From positions 682,001-746,000 of the forward strand of contig NZ_CP157000.1 in NCBI RefSeq assembly GCF_039905635.1: DNA of 64,000 nt. The letters run 5' to 3'. A model generated the notes under the pieces. It was not told the DNA's origin. It saw only the letters and a list, made by a program, of their open reading frames with translations, and ran no database searches. The stretch comes from Microbacterium sp. ProA8. Lineage in GTDB: Bacteria; Actinomycetota; Actinomycetes; Actinomycetales; Microbacteriaceae. This document shows positions 54,026 to 61,623 of the stretch, in pieces. Positions within the stretch are counted from its first letter, which is position 1. Each line of letters begins with the position of its first letter. A program made the translations under genes and the position numbers.

Positions 54026-54649
54026 TCAGATCTTGATGGGGAATGTCAGCAGGATGCCGATCCCGACGGTCATCACGACCAGTGCGAGCCCGAGCAGCAC
54101 CCTGCCGATCCAGGTCCGCACATCGCGTTGCGACATCGCGGTCAGGAACAGCACGAGGGCGAACAGCACCGTCAGCAGTGAGTAGTTGTCGCCGCGCTGA
54201 TTGCTCTCGAGGGCTTCGGCGAACTTGGCGTCCGCGCGCTCGTTGAGCTCCACCGCCTCCACCTCGCCCGGCGGCACGTATTCGTCGCGGGCGAAGGGAG
54301 CGTTCTCGATCATCCCGTCGGCCTGCCACGCGTCGAAGGCGACCGTGAACCACGGCTGGAAGCGGTCCTGGATGTACTGCGCCAGCTCGGTGTCGCCCTC
54401 GCCCTCGGCCAGCACCCACTGCGCGTAGACCGACAGGTCGAACTGCTGAGCCGCCCGCGCCTGGTTCTCGGCACTCGCGGCCTGGATGCGGGCGCCCGAC
54501 GCCTCGCTGAACGCGATCGACATCTCGCCGCCCCACTTCGACGACTCGAAGCCGCACCACGCCGTGAGCACCGCGGTGATCGACAGCACGAAGACGCCGA
54601 CGATGTCCTGGATGCGGCTGATGCGCGTCTGTGGCGGGTCCTCTGCCAT
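54026..54649 (-). CDS. DUF4337-like membrane protein
   Basis: 207 residues with membrane helices at about 15-34, 157-175 and 183-203. The first is followed by WCGFESSKWGGEMSIAFSEASGARIQAASAENQARAAQQFDLSVY, a helical region conserved in DUF4337-type proteins and predicted to be extracytoplasmic. No enzymatic motif. Divergent from the NUDIX gene by 98 bp. Function unknown. Confidence 0.75.
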   Translation of the reverse strand: MAEDPPQTRISRIQDIVGVFVLSITAVLTAWCGFESSKWGGEMSIAFSEASGARIQAASAENQARAAQQFDLSVYAQWVLAEGEGDTELAQYIQDRFQPWFTVAFDAWQADGMIENAPFARDEYVPPGEVEAVELNERADAKFAEALESNQRGDNYSLLTVLFALVLFLTAMSQRDVRTWIGRVLLGLALVVMTVGIGILLTFPIKI

Positions 54650-54747
54650 GGCGTCCTCCCGGAGACGATGCCCTCAGACTATTGAGGAGTCGGCGTCGGC
54701 GGCGAGGACGCGCGGTGAAAACCGGAGGGAGCGGGTATACAGGAGGC

Positions 54748-55335
54748 ATGTCCGTGCGCACTCCTGACCCCGAACCTGCGGGCGACGAGCCGTTCGGCCC
54801 GCCGGCGGGGAACATGTCCAATCCCGCGTGGCTGAGCGACATCGAACTCGAGGAGGCGCGCCGGCGGCTGCCGATGCTCTACGTCGAGGGCGTGCCGGTG
54901 CGCACCGACGGGATGGGTCAGGTCACGCAGGTCGGGATCCTGCTGCGAGCGAGTCCGGTCGGTGAGATCTCGCGCACGATCGTCTCGGGCAGGGTCCGCT
55001 ACGGCGAGACCGTCCGCGACGCCCTCTTCCGCCACCTCGAGAACGACCTCGGTCCGATGGCGTTCCCGATGCTCCCCCCGCAGCCGACGCCGTTCACGGT
55101 GGCCGAGTACTTCCCGCTCCCGGGTGTGAGCGCGTACCACGACGACCGCCAGCACGCCGTGTCGCTCGCGTTCGTCGTGCCCGTCACGGGGACGTGCGAG
55201 CCGCGGCAGGACGCGCTCGAAGTCACCTGGCTGACACCCGAGGAGGCGGCATCCGATGCCCTCTCGGCCGAGATGGAAGGCGGACGCGGCACGCTCGTGC
55301 GGCTGGCGCTCGCCAGCGTGGGCGCGCTGCGCTGA
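54748..55335 (+). CDS. NUDIX-related hydrolase (DUF4916-like)
   Basis: 195 residues. The C-terminal part has the NUDIX fold: VGILLRASPVGEISRTIVSGRVRYGETVRDALFRHLENDLG occupies the Nudix-box position but lacks a strict GX5EX7REUXEE pattern, so pyrophosphohydrolase activity may be altered or lost. AYHDDRQHAVSLAFVVPV and EVTWLTPEEA are typical following strands. The ATG at 54748 has a strong AGGAGG. Co-oriented with the M3 peptidase gene 62 bp downstream. Confidence 0.8.
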   Translation: MSVRTPDPEPAGDEPFGPPAGNMSNPAWLSDIELEEARRRLPMLYVEGVPVRTDGMGQVTQVGILLRASPVGEISRTIVSGRVRYGETVRDALFRHLENDLGPMAFPMLPPQPTPFTVAEYFPLPGVSAYHDDRQHAVSLAFVVPVTGTCEPRQDALEVTWLTPEEAASDALSAEMEGGRGTLVRLALASVGALR

Positions 55336-55397
55336 GCTGTCGTCGCGACCGGGGAATTCCCTCGCGTACTGTCCGCGCCGCCCCATAGGCTCGCAGG

Positions 55398-57311
55398 GTG
55401 AGTCTCGAATCCCTGCCCTTCCCGTCCGACGCCGCCGGCTGGGTGGCCTTCGTCGACGAGCGCCCCGCCGCCCGGATCGCCCGCGTGAGCGAGATCGACG
55501 GTCGGCTCAAGGCCGAGTCCGCGCTCACGACCGCCGAGCGCCTCGAGCTGTGGAACGACGCCGACATCGCCCTGAGCGAGGCCCTCAGCGAGTCGTACGT
55601 GCTCAGCGAGGCACACCCCGATCCGTCGGTGCGCGATCGGGCCGAGGAGCAGGTGCAGACGGTCGAGTCGCTGTCGGCGGTCCGCCTGCTCGACCGTGAC
55701 CTGTGGAGCGCGTTCGCCGACGCCGAGACGACCGATCTCGACGATGATCAGGCGCGACTGCTCGCCCACCTGCTGCGCGACTTCCGCCGCAGCGGCGTGG
55801 AGCTCGACGATGCCGATCGCGAGCGGGCCCGGCAGCTGGCCGACCGCGACACCGAGCTGTCGCTGGCGTTCTCGCGCAACATCCGCGACGGCCGTCGCGA
55901 GATCACCGTGCCCGCCGAGGGACTGGCAGGCATGCCGCAGGACTTCATCGACGCCCACCCCGCCGACGAGCACGGACGCGTGACGCTCTCGACCGACTAT
56001 CCCGACCTCATGCCGGTGCGCGATTACGCCCACGACCGCGCGACGCGCGTCGCCCTCGTGAGCGCCTACAACGACCTCGCGTGGCCCGAGAACGACGCGA
56101 TCCTTGCCGAACTGCTCGACGTCCGAGCGGAGCGGGCCCGGCTGCTCGGCTATCCCGACTGGGCGGACTACGAGACCGAGACCCGCATGATCGGCTCGGG
56201 CTCGGCCATCCCCACGTTCCTGTCGCGGCTCGACGACGCCTCGCGCCCGGCGGCCGAGGCGGAGTACCCGCTGCTGCTCGAGCGGCTGCGGCGCGACGTC
56301 CCCGACGCGGACGTCGTCTCCATCGCCGACTTCTGGTACCTGCTGGGGGCGATCAAGCGCGAGCAGTACGACGTCGACGCGCAGCTGGTCCGCTCGTACT
56401 TCCCGTTCGAGCGGGTGGTGGCGGGCGTGCTCGACGTCATCGGGCGCCTGCTCGATGTCGAGTACGTGCCGGTCGACGCGCCGGCGTGGCACGACGACGT
56501 CCAGTCGTTCGACGTGATCCGCGGCGGTGAGCGTCTCGGACGCATCCACCTCGACCTGCATCCCCGCGAGGGCAAGTTCAGCCACGCCGCGTGCTTCCCG
56601 CTGGCTCCGGGCGTCACGGGCCGTGTCCTTCCCGAGGCTGCGCTCCTGTGCAACTTCTCGCGCGGGCTCCTCGAGCACGACGAGGTGGTGACGTTCTTCC
56701 ACGAGTTCGGTCACCTGGTGCACGACATCCTCGGCGGGCGCCAGCGCTTCGCGCGCTTCAGCGGCGTGGCGACCGAGTGGGACTTCGTCGAGGCGCCGAG
56801 CCAGCTGCTCGAGGAGTGGGCATGGGATGCCGGAGTCCTCGCCTCGTTCAGCGGCAACGCCGAGGGCGAGCCCATCCCCGCCGACCTGGTCGCGCGCATG
56901 CGCACCGCCGACGCCTTCGGTCGTGCCCTCGAGGTGCGGCGTCAGCTGGGGCACGGGAACGTGTCGTACCACCTGCACGTCGATCGGCCGGCCGACCTGC
57001 AGGCCGAGACCGAGCGGCTCTACGCTGCCGCGAGTCCCGTGCAGCCGCTGCCCGGCCTGCACTCCTACGCGGGCTTCGGTCACCTGACCGGCTACGGCGC
57101 GTGCTACTACACGTACCAGTGGAGCCTCGTGATCGCGCGCGATCTGCTCAGCGGCTTCGGCGACGGACTGATGGATGCCGCAGCCGCCGACCGCTACCGC
57201 ACCGAGGTGCTCGAACGCGGCGGCTCACGCGACGCGCGTGACCTCGTGGAGGCGTTCCTCGGCCGCCCGTCGTCGTTCGACGCGTACCGGGAGTGGCTCG
57301 CCGGCGCTTGA
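55398..57311 (+). CDS. M3-family metallopeptidase (oligopeptidase)
   Basis: 637 residues, zinc-dependent peptidase that degrades short peptides in the cytoplasm. The zinc site is HEFGH (H435-H439) with the third ligand E465 in FVEAPSQLLEEW; TRMIGSGSAIPTFLS and AACFPLAPGVTGR are further family segments, and HSYAGFGHLTGYGACYYTYQWS is the C-terminal substrate loop. GTG start. Full length for the family. Confidence 0.93.
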   Translation: MSLESLPFPSDAAGWVAFVDERPAARIARVSEIDGRLKAESALTTAERLELWNDADIALSEALSESYVLSEAHPDPSVRDRAEEQVQTVESLSAVRLLDRDLWSAFADAETTDLDDDQARLLAHLLRDFRRSGVELDDADRERARQLADRDTELSLAFSRNIRDGRREITVPAEGLAGMPQDFIDAHPADEHGRVTLSTDYPDLMPVRDYAHDRATRVALVSAYNDLAWPENDAILAELLDVRAERARLLGYPDWADYETETRMIGSGSAIPTFLSRLDDASRPAAEAEYPLLLERLRRDVPDADVVSIADFWYLLGAIKREQYDVDAQLVRSYFPFERVVAGVLDVIGRLLDVEYVPVDAPAWHDDVQSFDVIRGGERLGRIHLDLHPREGKFSHAACFPLAPGVTGRVLPEAALLCNFSRGLLEHDEVVTFFHEFGHLVHDILGGRQRFARFSGVATEWDFVEAPSQLLEEWAWDAGVLASFSGNAEGEPIPADLVARMRTADAFGRALEVRRQLGHGNVSYHLHVDRPADLQAETERLYAAASPVQPLPGLHSYAGFGHLTGYGACYYTYQWSLVIARDLLSGFGDGLMDAAAADRYRTEVLERGGSRDARDLVEAFLGRPSSFDAYREWLAGA

Positions 57312-57515
57312 GGTTCTCGACAGACAGCGGCGCGATGTAGGGTTCACCTACCCCCTGCGCAGCCACCTGCGACACAACCCCCCGGTGTCGTCGAGGACGG
57401 TGCGGCCACCGCTGCTCGCGCGCCCGGCGACACGTTCGCCGGCGCCCTGGCACGGCACGCACGCCTCCGCCGAGAGCACTCGCCGACACAGCAAGCCAGA
57501 AGCGGAGACACACCG
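57312..57515 (+). promoter_or_regulatory. Promoter region of the DivIVA-like gene
   Basis: TCGACA, 15 bases, TAGGGT (about 57318-57344) is a candidate -35/-10 pair; the actual start would leave a leader of about 170 bases. GAAGCGGAGACACACCG precedes the ATG. Only a candidate; no other gene is visible in this gap. Confidence 0.35.
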
Positions 57516-59237
57516 ATGTCCGATCACGCCGTGAGCGCCGGAAATCCGGGCCAGGACGACCCGACACCCTTCGACAACCTCATCGGCGGCGGCTCGTCCA
57601 CGACGTCCTTCGGATCGGGTTTCACGACGACGTTCCGCGGGTACGACAAGGAAGAGGTCGACGCCGCGATCGCCGGACTCGACGCGCGGGTGCGTGCGGC
57701 GCACGACGAGGTCGCCCAGCTGAAGCAGCACCAGCGCCGGGCCGGTGCCGCCGTCGCGCAGAGCCGCGCCAAGGCCGAGCGCCTCGAAGCCGAGCTGCAG
57801 GCGGCGACTGAGAAGCGGCAGGCCGAGATCGACGCCGCGATCGCCGCACGCCAGGCCGAGATCGACGCCGCACTCACGGCGCGTCAGGCCGAGATCGAGC
57901 GTCTCGAGGCGGCGCTCGCCGAGGCGGAGGAGAGTCGCCGCGCCGAGATCGCACGGGTCGCGTCCGAGGCGTCCGCCGCCCGCGAAGAAGAGGGCGACGT
58001 CGTCGCGCGACTGCGGGGCGAGCTCGAGCTCGCGAACGCCAAGATCGCCGACGCAGAGCAGCGCGTGCAGACCCTCAGCGACGAGCTCGTCGGCGCGACC
58101 ACCGAGTCGCCGAACCGCCAGCAGTTCGAAGAGGTGCTGCGCGTCGCCGAAGACCAGGCGAGCCTGCTCATCCGCAACGCGACGACGCAGGGCGACCGTC
58201 TGCTCGAGGCGGCGCGCGAAGAGATCGCGAACCGCCGGTCGTCGGCGCAGGCGGAGGCCGAGGCGATCATCTCGCAGGCGCAGCACGACGCCCAGCAGGT
58301 GCGGCTCAAGATCGACACCGAGCTGACCGCGCACGAGGCCCGGGTCGAGCGGGAGGCGGCGCACGCCGCCGAGAAGGTCTCGCAGGCCGAGCGCGAGGCC
58401 GCGGCCATCCGCTCGGAGGCAGAGAAGGGCGCGGCGATGCTGCGCTCCGCTGTCGCGCGTGAGACCGCGCGCGACCGGTCCGAGGCAGAGGAGGCGGTGC
58501 GCGAGCTGCGGCTGCGGGCGCTCGAGTTCGAGGCATCCCTCACCCGACGGCAGGACGATGCGCACCAGGAGTTCCTCGTGCTGCACAACCAGGCGGTCGC
58601 CCATGCCGAGCGCATCACGCAGGATGCCAACGAGCAGGTCGCGGCATCGCTCGAACACGCGCAGCGCGTGTCGGTGAAGGCCGAGGACTTCGAGCGCCTG
58701 ATGCGCGCGCAGTCGCAGCAGATCGAGGCCGACGCGCAGCTGCGCGCCCGCGAGCACCTCGAGCGCGCCCATGTGAAGGCGGAGCGCATCATCGAACTGG
58801 TGACGACGCACTCGCAGGCCGTGCTCCGCGACGCCGAGGACCGCACCCGCCAGCTGCGTTGGCAGCAGCACCAGCTCATGAGCTTCATGGCGGAGGTCAA
58901 GGAGCTCATCCGCCCCGAGATGCCCCTCCCGTCCGGCGGCAGCGCCGACGACGAGGCGCCGGTCGTCGACGCTGACACGCAGGGGACGGATGCCGCGCCC
59001 GGCGAGCCGGTCGAGCACGAGTCCGTCGAGGCTGAGTCGGTCGATGTGGACGCCGACACCGGTGTTGCTGACGTTGAGCCCGCCGAGATGGAGCACGGCG
59101 ACGCCGAGACTGCCGAGGAGTTCGTCGCGGCAGAGGATGTCGAGGCAGAGTCGAGCGAGAACGTTCCCGACGAGCAGGGCGACCACGCCGAGCACGCCGA
59201 GCACGCCGAGCAGAGCGACGAGTCGCGCGAGCACTGA
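57516..59237 (+). CDS. DivIVA-like coiled-coil cytoskeletal protein
   Basis: 573 residues. After a flexible N-terminus, FTTTFRGYDKEEVDAAIAGLDARV (36-59) matches the DivIVA N-terminal motif that targets curved membrane; then some 390 residues of coiled coil. Residues 101-133 contain three 11-residue repeats beginning RQAEI (R101, R112, R123). The C-terminal 100 residues are acidic, ending in HAEHAEHAEQ. Such proteins organise polar growth or the divisome in actinobacteria. It is convergent with the threonine aldolase gene; an R1 array lies between them. Confidence 0.8.
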   Translation: MSDHAVSAGNPGQDDPTPFDNLIGGGSSTTSFGSGFTTTFRGYDKEEVDAAIAGLDARVRAAHDEVAQLKQHQRRAGAAVAQSRAKAERLEAELQAATEKRQAEIDAAIAARQAEIDAALTARQAEIERLEAALAEAEESRRAEIARVASEASAAREEEGDVVARLRGELELANAKIADAEQRVQTLSDELVGATTESPNRQQFEEVLRVAEDQASLLIRNATTQGDRLLEAAREEIANRRSSAQAEAEAIISQAQHDAQQVRLKIDTELTAHEARVEREAAHAAEKVSQAEREAAAIRSEAEKGAAMLRSAVARETARDRSEAEEAVRELRLRALEFEASLTRRQDDAHQEFLVLHNQAVAHAERITQDANEQVAASLEHAQRVSVKAEDFERLMRAQSQQIEADAQLRAREHLERAHVKAERIIELVTTHSQAVLRDAEDRTRQLRWQQHQLMSFMAEVKELIRPEMPLPSGGSADDEAPVVDADTQGTDAAPGEPVEHESVEAESVDVDADTGVADVEPAEMEHGDAETAEEFVAAEDVEAESSENVPDEQGDHAEHAEHAEQSDESREH

Positions 59238-59240
59238 CCC

Positions 59241-59629
59241 CGGTCGTTGAGCGAAGGGCGCCCTGGCGCCCGAGACGAAACGCCCCGAACCCGGCTGATG
59301 CGCCGGGTGCGGGGCGTTTCGTCTCGCTCGTTCCTCGCTCGCTCAACGACCGAGGGCGGGGTGAGGGCGGGGTGCGGGGCGTTTCGTCTCGCTCGTTCCT
59401 CGCTCGCTCAACGACCGAGGCGGGGTGCGGGGCGTTTCGTCTTGCTCGTTCCTCGCTCGCTCAACGACCGGGGCGGGGTGCGGGGCGTTTCGTCTTGCTC
59501 GTTCCTCGCTCGCTCAACGACCGGGGCGGGGTGCGGGGCGTTTCGTCTTGCTCGTTCCTCGCTCGCTCAACGAGCGAGGGCGGGGTGCGGGGCGTTTCGT
59601 CTCGCTCGTTCCTCGCCGGCTCGAGACCG
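59241..59629. repeat. R1 array with 53-bp tandem period
   Basis: One forward variant (59241-59283) then six reverse units starting at 59314, 59379, 59432, 59485, 59538 and 59592. Units two to six repeat with a period of 53 (last step 54). The array fills the 408-bp gap between convergent DivIVA-like and threonine aldolase genes; open frames through it (such as SLNDRGGVRGVSS) are repeat translations. Confidence 0.92.
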
Positions 59630-59645
59630 CGCGAGGGCGGGCAGG

Positions 59646-60716
59646 TCAGGCGGCGGTGGTCTCGCGTGCGATCGCTGCGATGAACGCGTCGATGTCGTTC
59701 TCGGACGTGTCGAACGCGCACATCCAGCGGACCTCGTTCTTCGCGGCATCCCAGTCGTAGAAGCGGAACGAGCCGCGCAGACGGTCGGCGACGCCGTCGG
59801 GCAGGGTGGCGAAGACGCCGTTCGCCTGCGTCGGCTGCGTGAACGCCACGCCGCGGATCGACCCGTCGGCGAGTCCCGCCTCGACGCCGGCGCGCAGGCG
59901 CTGGGCCATGGCGTTGGAGTGCGACGCGTTGCGGAGCCACAGATCGCCGTCGAGCAGGGCCACGAGCTGCGCCGACACGAAGCGCATCTTCGACGACAGC
60001 TGCATGTCGAGCTTGCGCAGGTAGGTGAGGCCCTGCGACGCCTCGGGGTTCAGCACGACGATGGCCTCGCCGAGCATCGCGCCGTTCTTCGTGCCGCCGA
60101 AGCTGAGCACGTCGACGCCCACGTCGCGCGTGATCGCACGCAGCGGGAGGCCGAGGGACGCCGCGGCGTTCGAGATGCGCGAGCCGTCCATGTGCAGGTG
60201 CATGCCGTGGCCGTGCACGTGATCGGCGATCGCACGCAGCTCGTCGACGGTGTACAGGGTGCCGAGCTCGGTCGACTGCGTGATCGAGACGACGAGCGGC
60301 TGAGCCCGGTGCTCGTCGCCCCAGCCCCAGGCCTCGCGGTCGATGAGCTCGGGCGTGAGCTTGCCGTCATCGGTCGGCACGTTGAGGATCTTGATGCCGC
60401 CGACGCGCTCGGGCGCTCCGCCCTCGTCGACGTTGATGTGCGCGGTGGTCGCGGCGATCACGGCGCCCCAGCGGGGGAGCATCGACTGCAGGCCGACGAC
60501 GTTCGCTCCGGTGCCGTTGAACACCGGATACGCCTCGACGCCCTCGCCGAAGTGCTGCGCCATGACGGCCTGCAGCCGTTCGGTGTAGACGTCCTCGCCG
60601 TAGGCGACCTGGTGGCCGTCGTTGGCGGCGGCGACGGCCGCGAGCACTTCCGGATGGATGCCGGAGTAGTTGTCCGAGGCGAAGCCCCGCAGGTTCGTGT
60701 CGTGGATCGTGGTCAC
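59646..60716 (-). CDS. Low-specificity L-threonine aldolase family protein
   Basis: 356 residues, fold-type I PLP enzyme cleaving L-threonine/allo-threonine to glycine and acetaldehyde. Motifs: FASDNYSGIHPEVLAAVAAAN, FNGTGANVVGLQSMLPR, HLHMDGSRISNAAASLG and PLP-Lys in LSFGGTKNGAMLGEA. GTG start at 60716. Last gene of the leftward DUF6421-SDR-aldolase group; 62 bp separate it from the SDR gene. It may act on a beta-hydroxy amino acid other than threonine. Confidence 0.93.
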   Translation of the reverse strand: MTTIHDTNLRGFASDNYSGIHPEVLAAVAAANDGHQVAYGEDVYTERLQAVMAQHFGEGVEAYPVFNGTGANVVGLQSMLPRWGAVIAATTAHINVDEGGAPERVGGIKILNVPTDDGKLTPELIDREAWGWGDEHRAQPLVVSITQSTELGTLYTVDELRAIADHVHGHGMHLHMDGSRISNAAASLGLPLRAITRDVGVDVLSFGGTKNGAMLGEAIVVLNPEASQGLTYLRKLDMQLSSKMRFVSAQLVALLDGDLWLRNASHSNAMAQRLRAGVEAGLADGSIRGVAFTQPTQANGVFATLPDGVADRLRGSFRFYDWDAAKNEVRWMCAFDTSENDIDAFIAAIARETTAA

Positions 60717-60778
60717 GGGTGTCCAATCTAGTTCGCGCGCGGCCGCGCGCGGCACCGCGGAGCCGGCGGGGGCTGCGG

Positions 60779-61489
60779 TCACAGCGAGGGGTCGGTGAGT
60801 TCGATGATCGTGTCGTTGGTCTCGTCGGCGGGGGTGGCCCAGAGGTCGGTGAATCTCTGTGCGAGCGCCTCTTCGAGTCCCGAGAGGCTCTTCACGCGGA
60901 AGACGACGGATGCCGCGGCCAGCGGCTTGCCGGCATCCCGGGCATCCTTCGCGAAGCCCTGTGCGACCGCGCGCGCCCACGCCTCGGTCGCGGCTTTGAC
61001 CGCGGCGTAGTTCGCGCCGCCCGCGAGCGGACGCCCCACCGCGGTGGACGACACGACCGCGAGACGCCCGGCGGAGGATGCCCTCAGGTCGGCGTCGAAG
61101 GCTCGGCTGACGTGACGCAGCGCCGTCAACGAGCGCTCGAGGAAGCGGTAGTCCTCGTCGCTCTGCCCGGCGAGCCCGCCGCCGCCGCGCCACCCGCCGA
61201 CCAGGTGCAGCACCCCGTCGACGGGGCCCTCAGTGGCGTGCACGCGCTCCGCGAGCGTCGTGACGGCAGCTTCGTCGGCGAGGTCGCACACCTCGGTGCG
61301 CAGCGCCTCCGAGTCCTGCGTCAGGATGCCGGCATCGGCTCGGGCGGCCTCCTCGAGTTCGCGCAGGCGGCCTTCGTCGCGCCCGACCGCCACGACGCGC
61401 GCACCGCCGGCGATCAGGGCGCGTGCGGCCGCGAGGCCCGACGCGCGGGTCGCGCCGGCGATCACCACGAGTCTGCCTTCGACGCTCAT
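60779..61489 (-). CDS. Short-chain dehydrogenase/reductase (SDR)
   Basis: 236 residues. The N-terminal nucleotide motif is modified (VVIAGATRASGLAAARALIAGGARVVAVGR instead of TGxxxGIG), and the catalytic YxxxK is present in NYAAVKAATEAWARA with Ser in AVVSSTAVGR. NAD(P)H-linked reductase; substrate unknown. It lies between DUF6421 and threonine aldolase genes in the same direction, a grouping I believe recurs in actinobacteria. Confidence 0.88.
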   Translation of the reverse strand: MSVEGRLVVIAGATRASGLAAARALIAGGARVVAVGRDEGRLRELEEAARADAGILTQDSEALRTEVCDLADEAAVTTLAERVHATEGPVDGVLHLVGGWRGGGGLAGQSDEDYRFLERSLTALRHVSRAFDADLRASSAGRLAVVSSTAVGRPLAGGANYAAVKAATEAWARAVAQGFAKDARDAGKPLAAASVVFRVKSLSGLEEALAQRFTDLWATPADETNDTIIELTDPSL

Positions 61490-61560
61490 GCTCCTACCCT
61501 TCCACGTCGAGATCGTGCGGTCTCGCCGAACGACCATGTCCTACGCGCCGAGGGCCTGCG

Positions 61561-61592
61561 TTCTCGGCGAGATCGTGCGATCTCGCCGAGAA
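61561..61592. repeat. Perfect 15-bp palindrome after the DUF6421 gene
   Basis: TTCTCGGCGAGATCG and CGATCTCGCCGAGAA flank TG. It lies 32 bp past the DUF6421 stop (on its transcript) and could be its terminator. A related, decayed palindrome (CGAGATCGTGCGGTCTCG) is at about 61508-61525, hinting at a duplicated element. Confidence 0.8.
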
Positions 61593-61623
61593 AGCGGCGT
61601 AAGGGACGGCGATTGTGAGCGGC

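Noticed and set aside
59247..60731. 494-codon plus-strand frame rich in FLARSTTE and SLAQRP peptides
   Set aside because: Its start is repeat translation and the remainder is antisense to threonine aldolase, which has a full set of family motifs.
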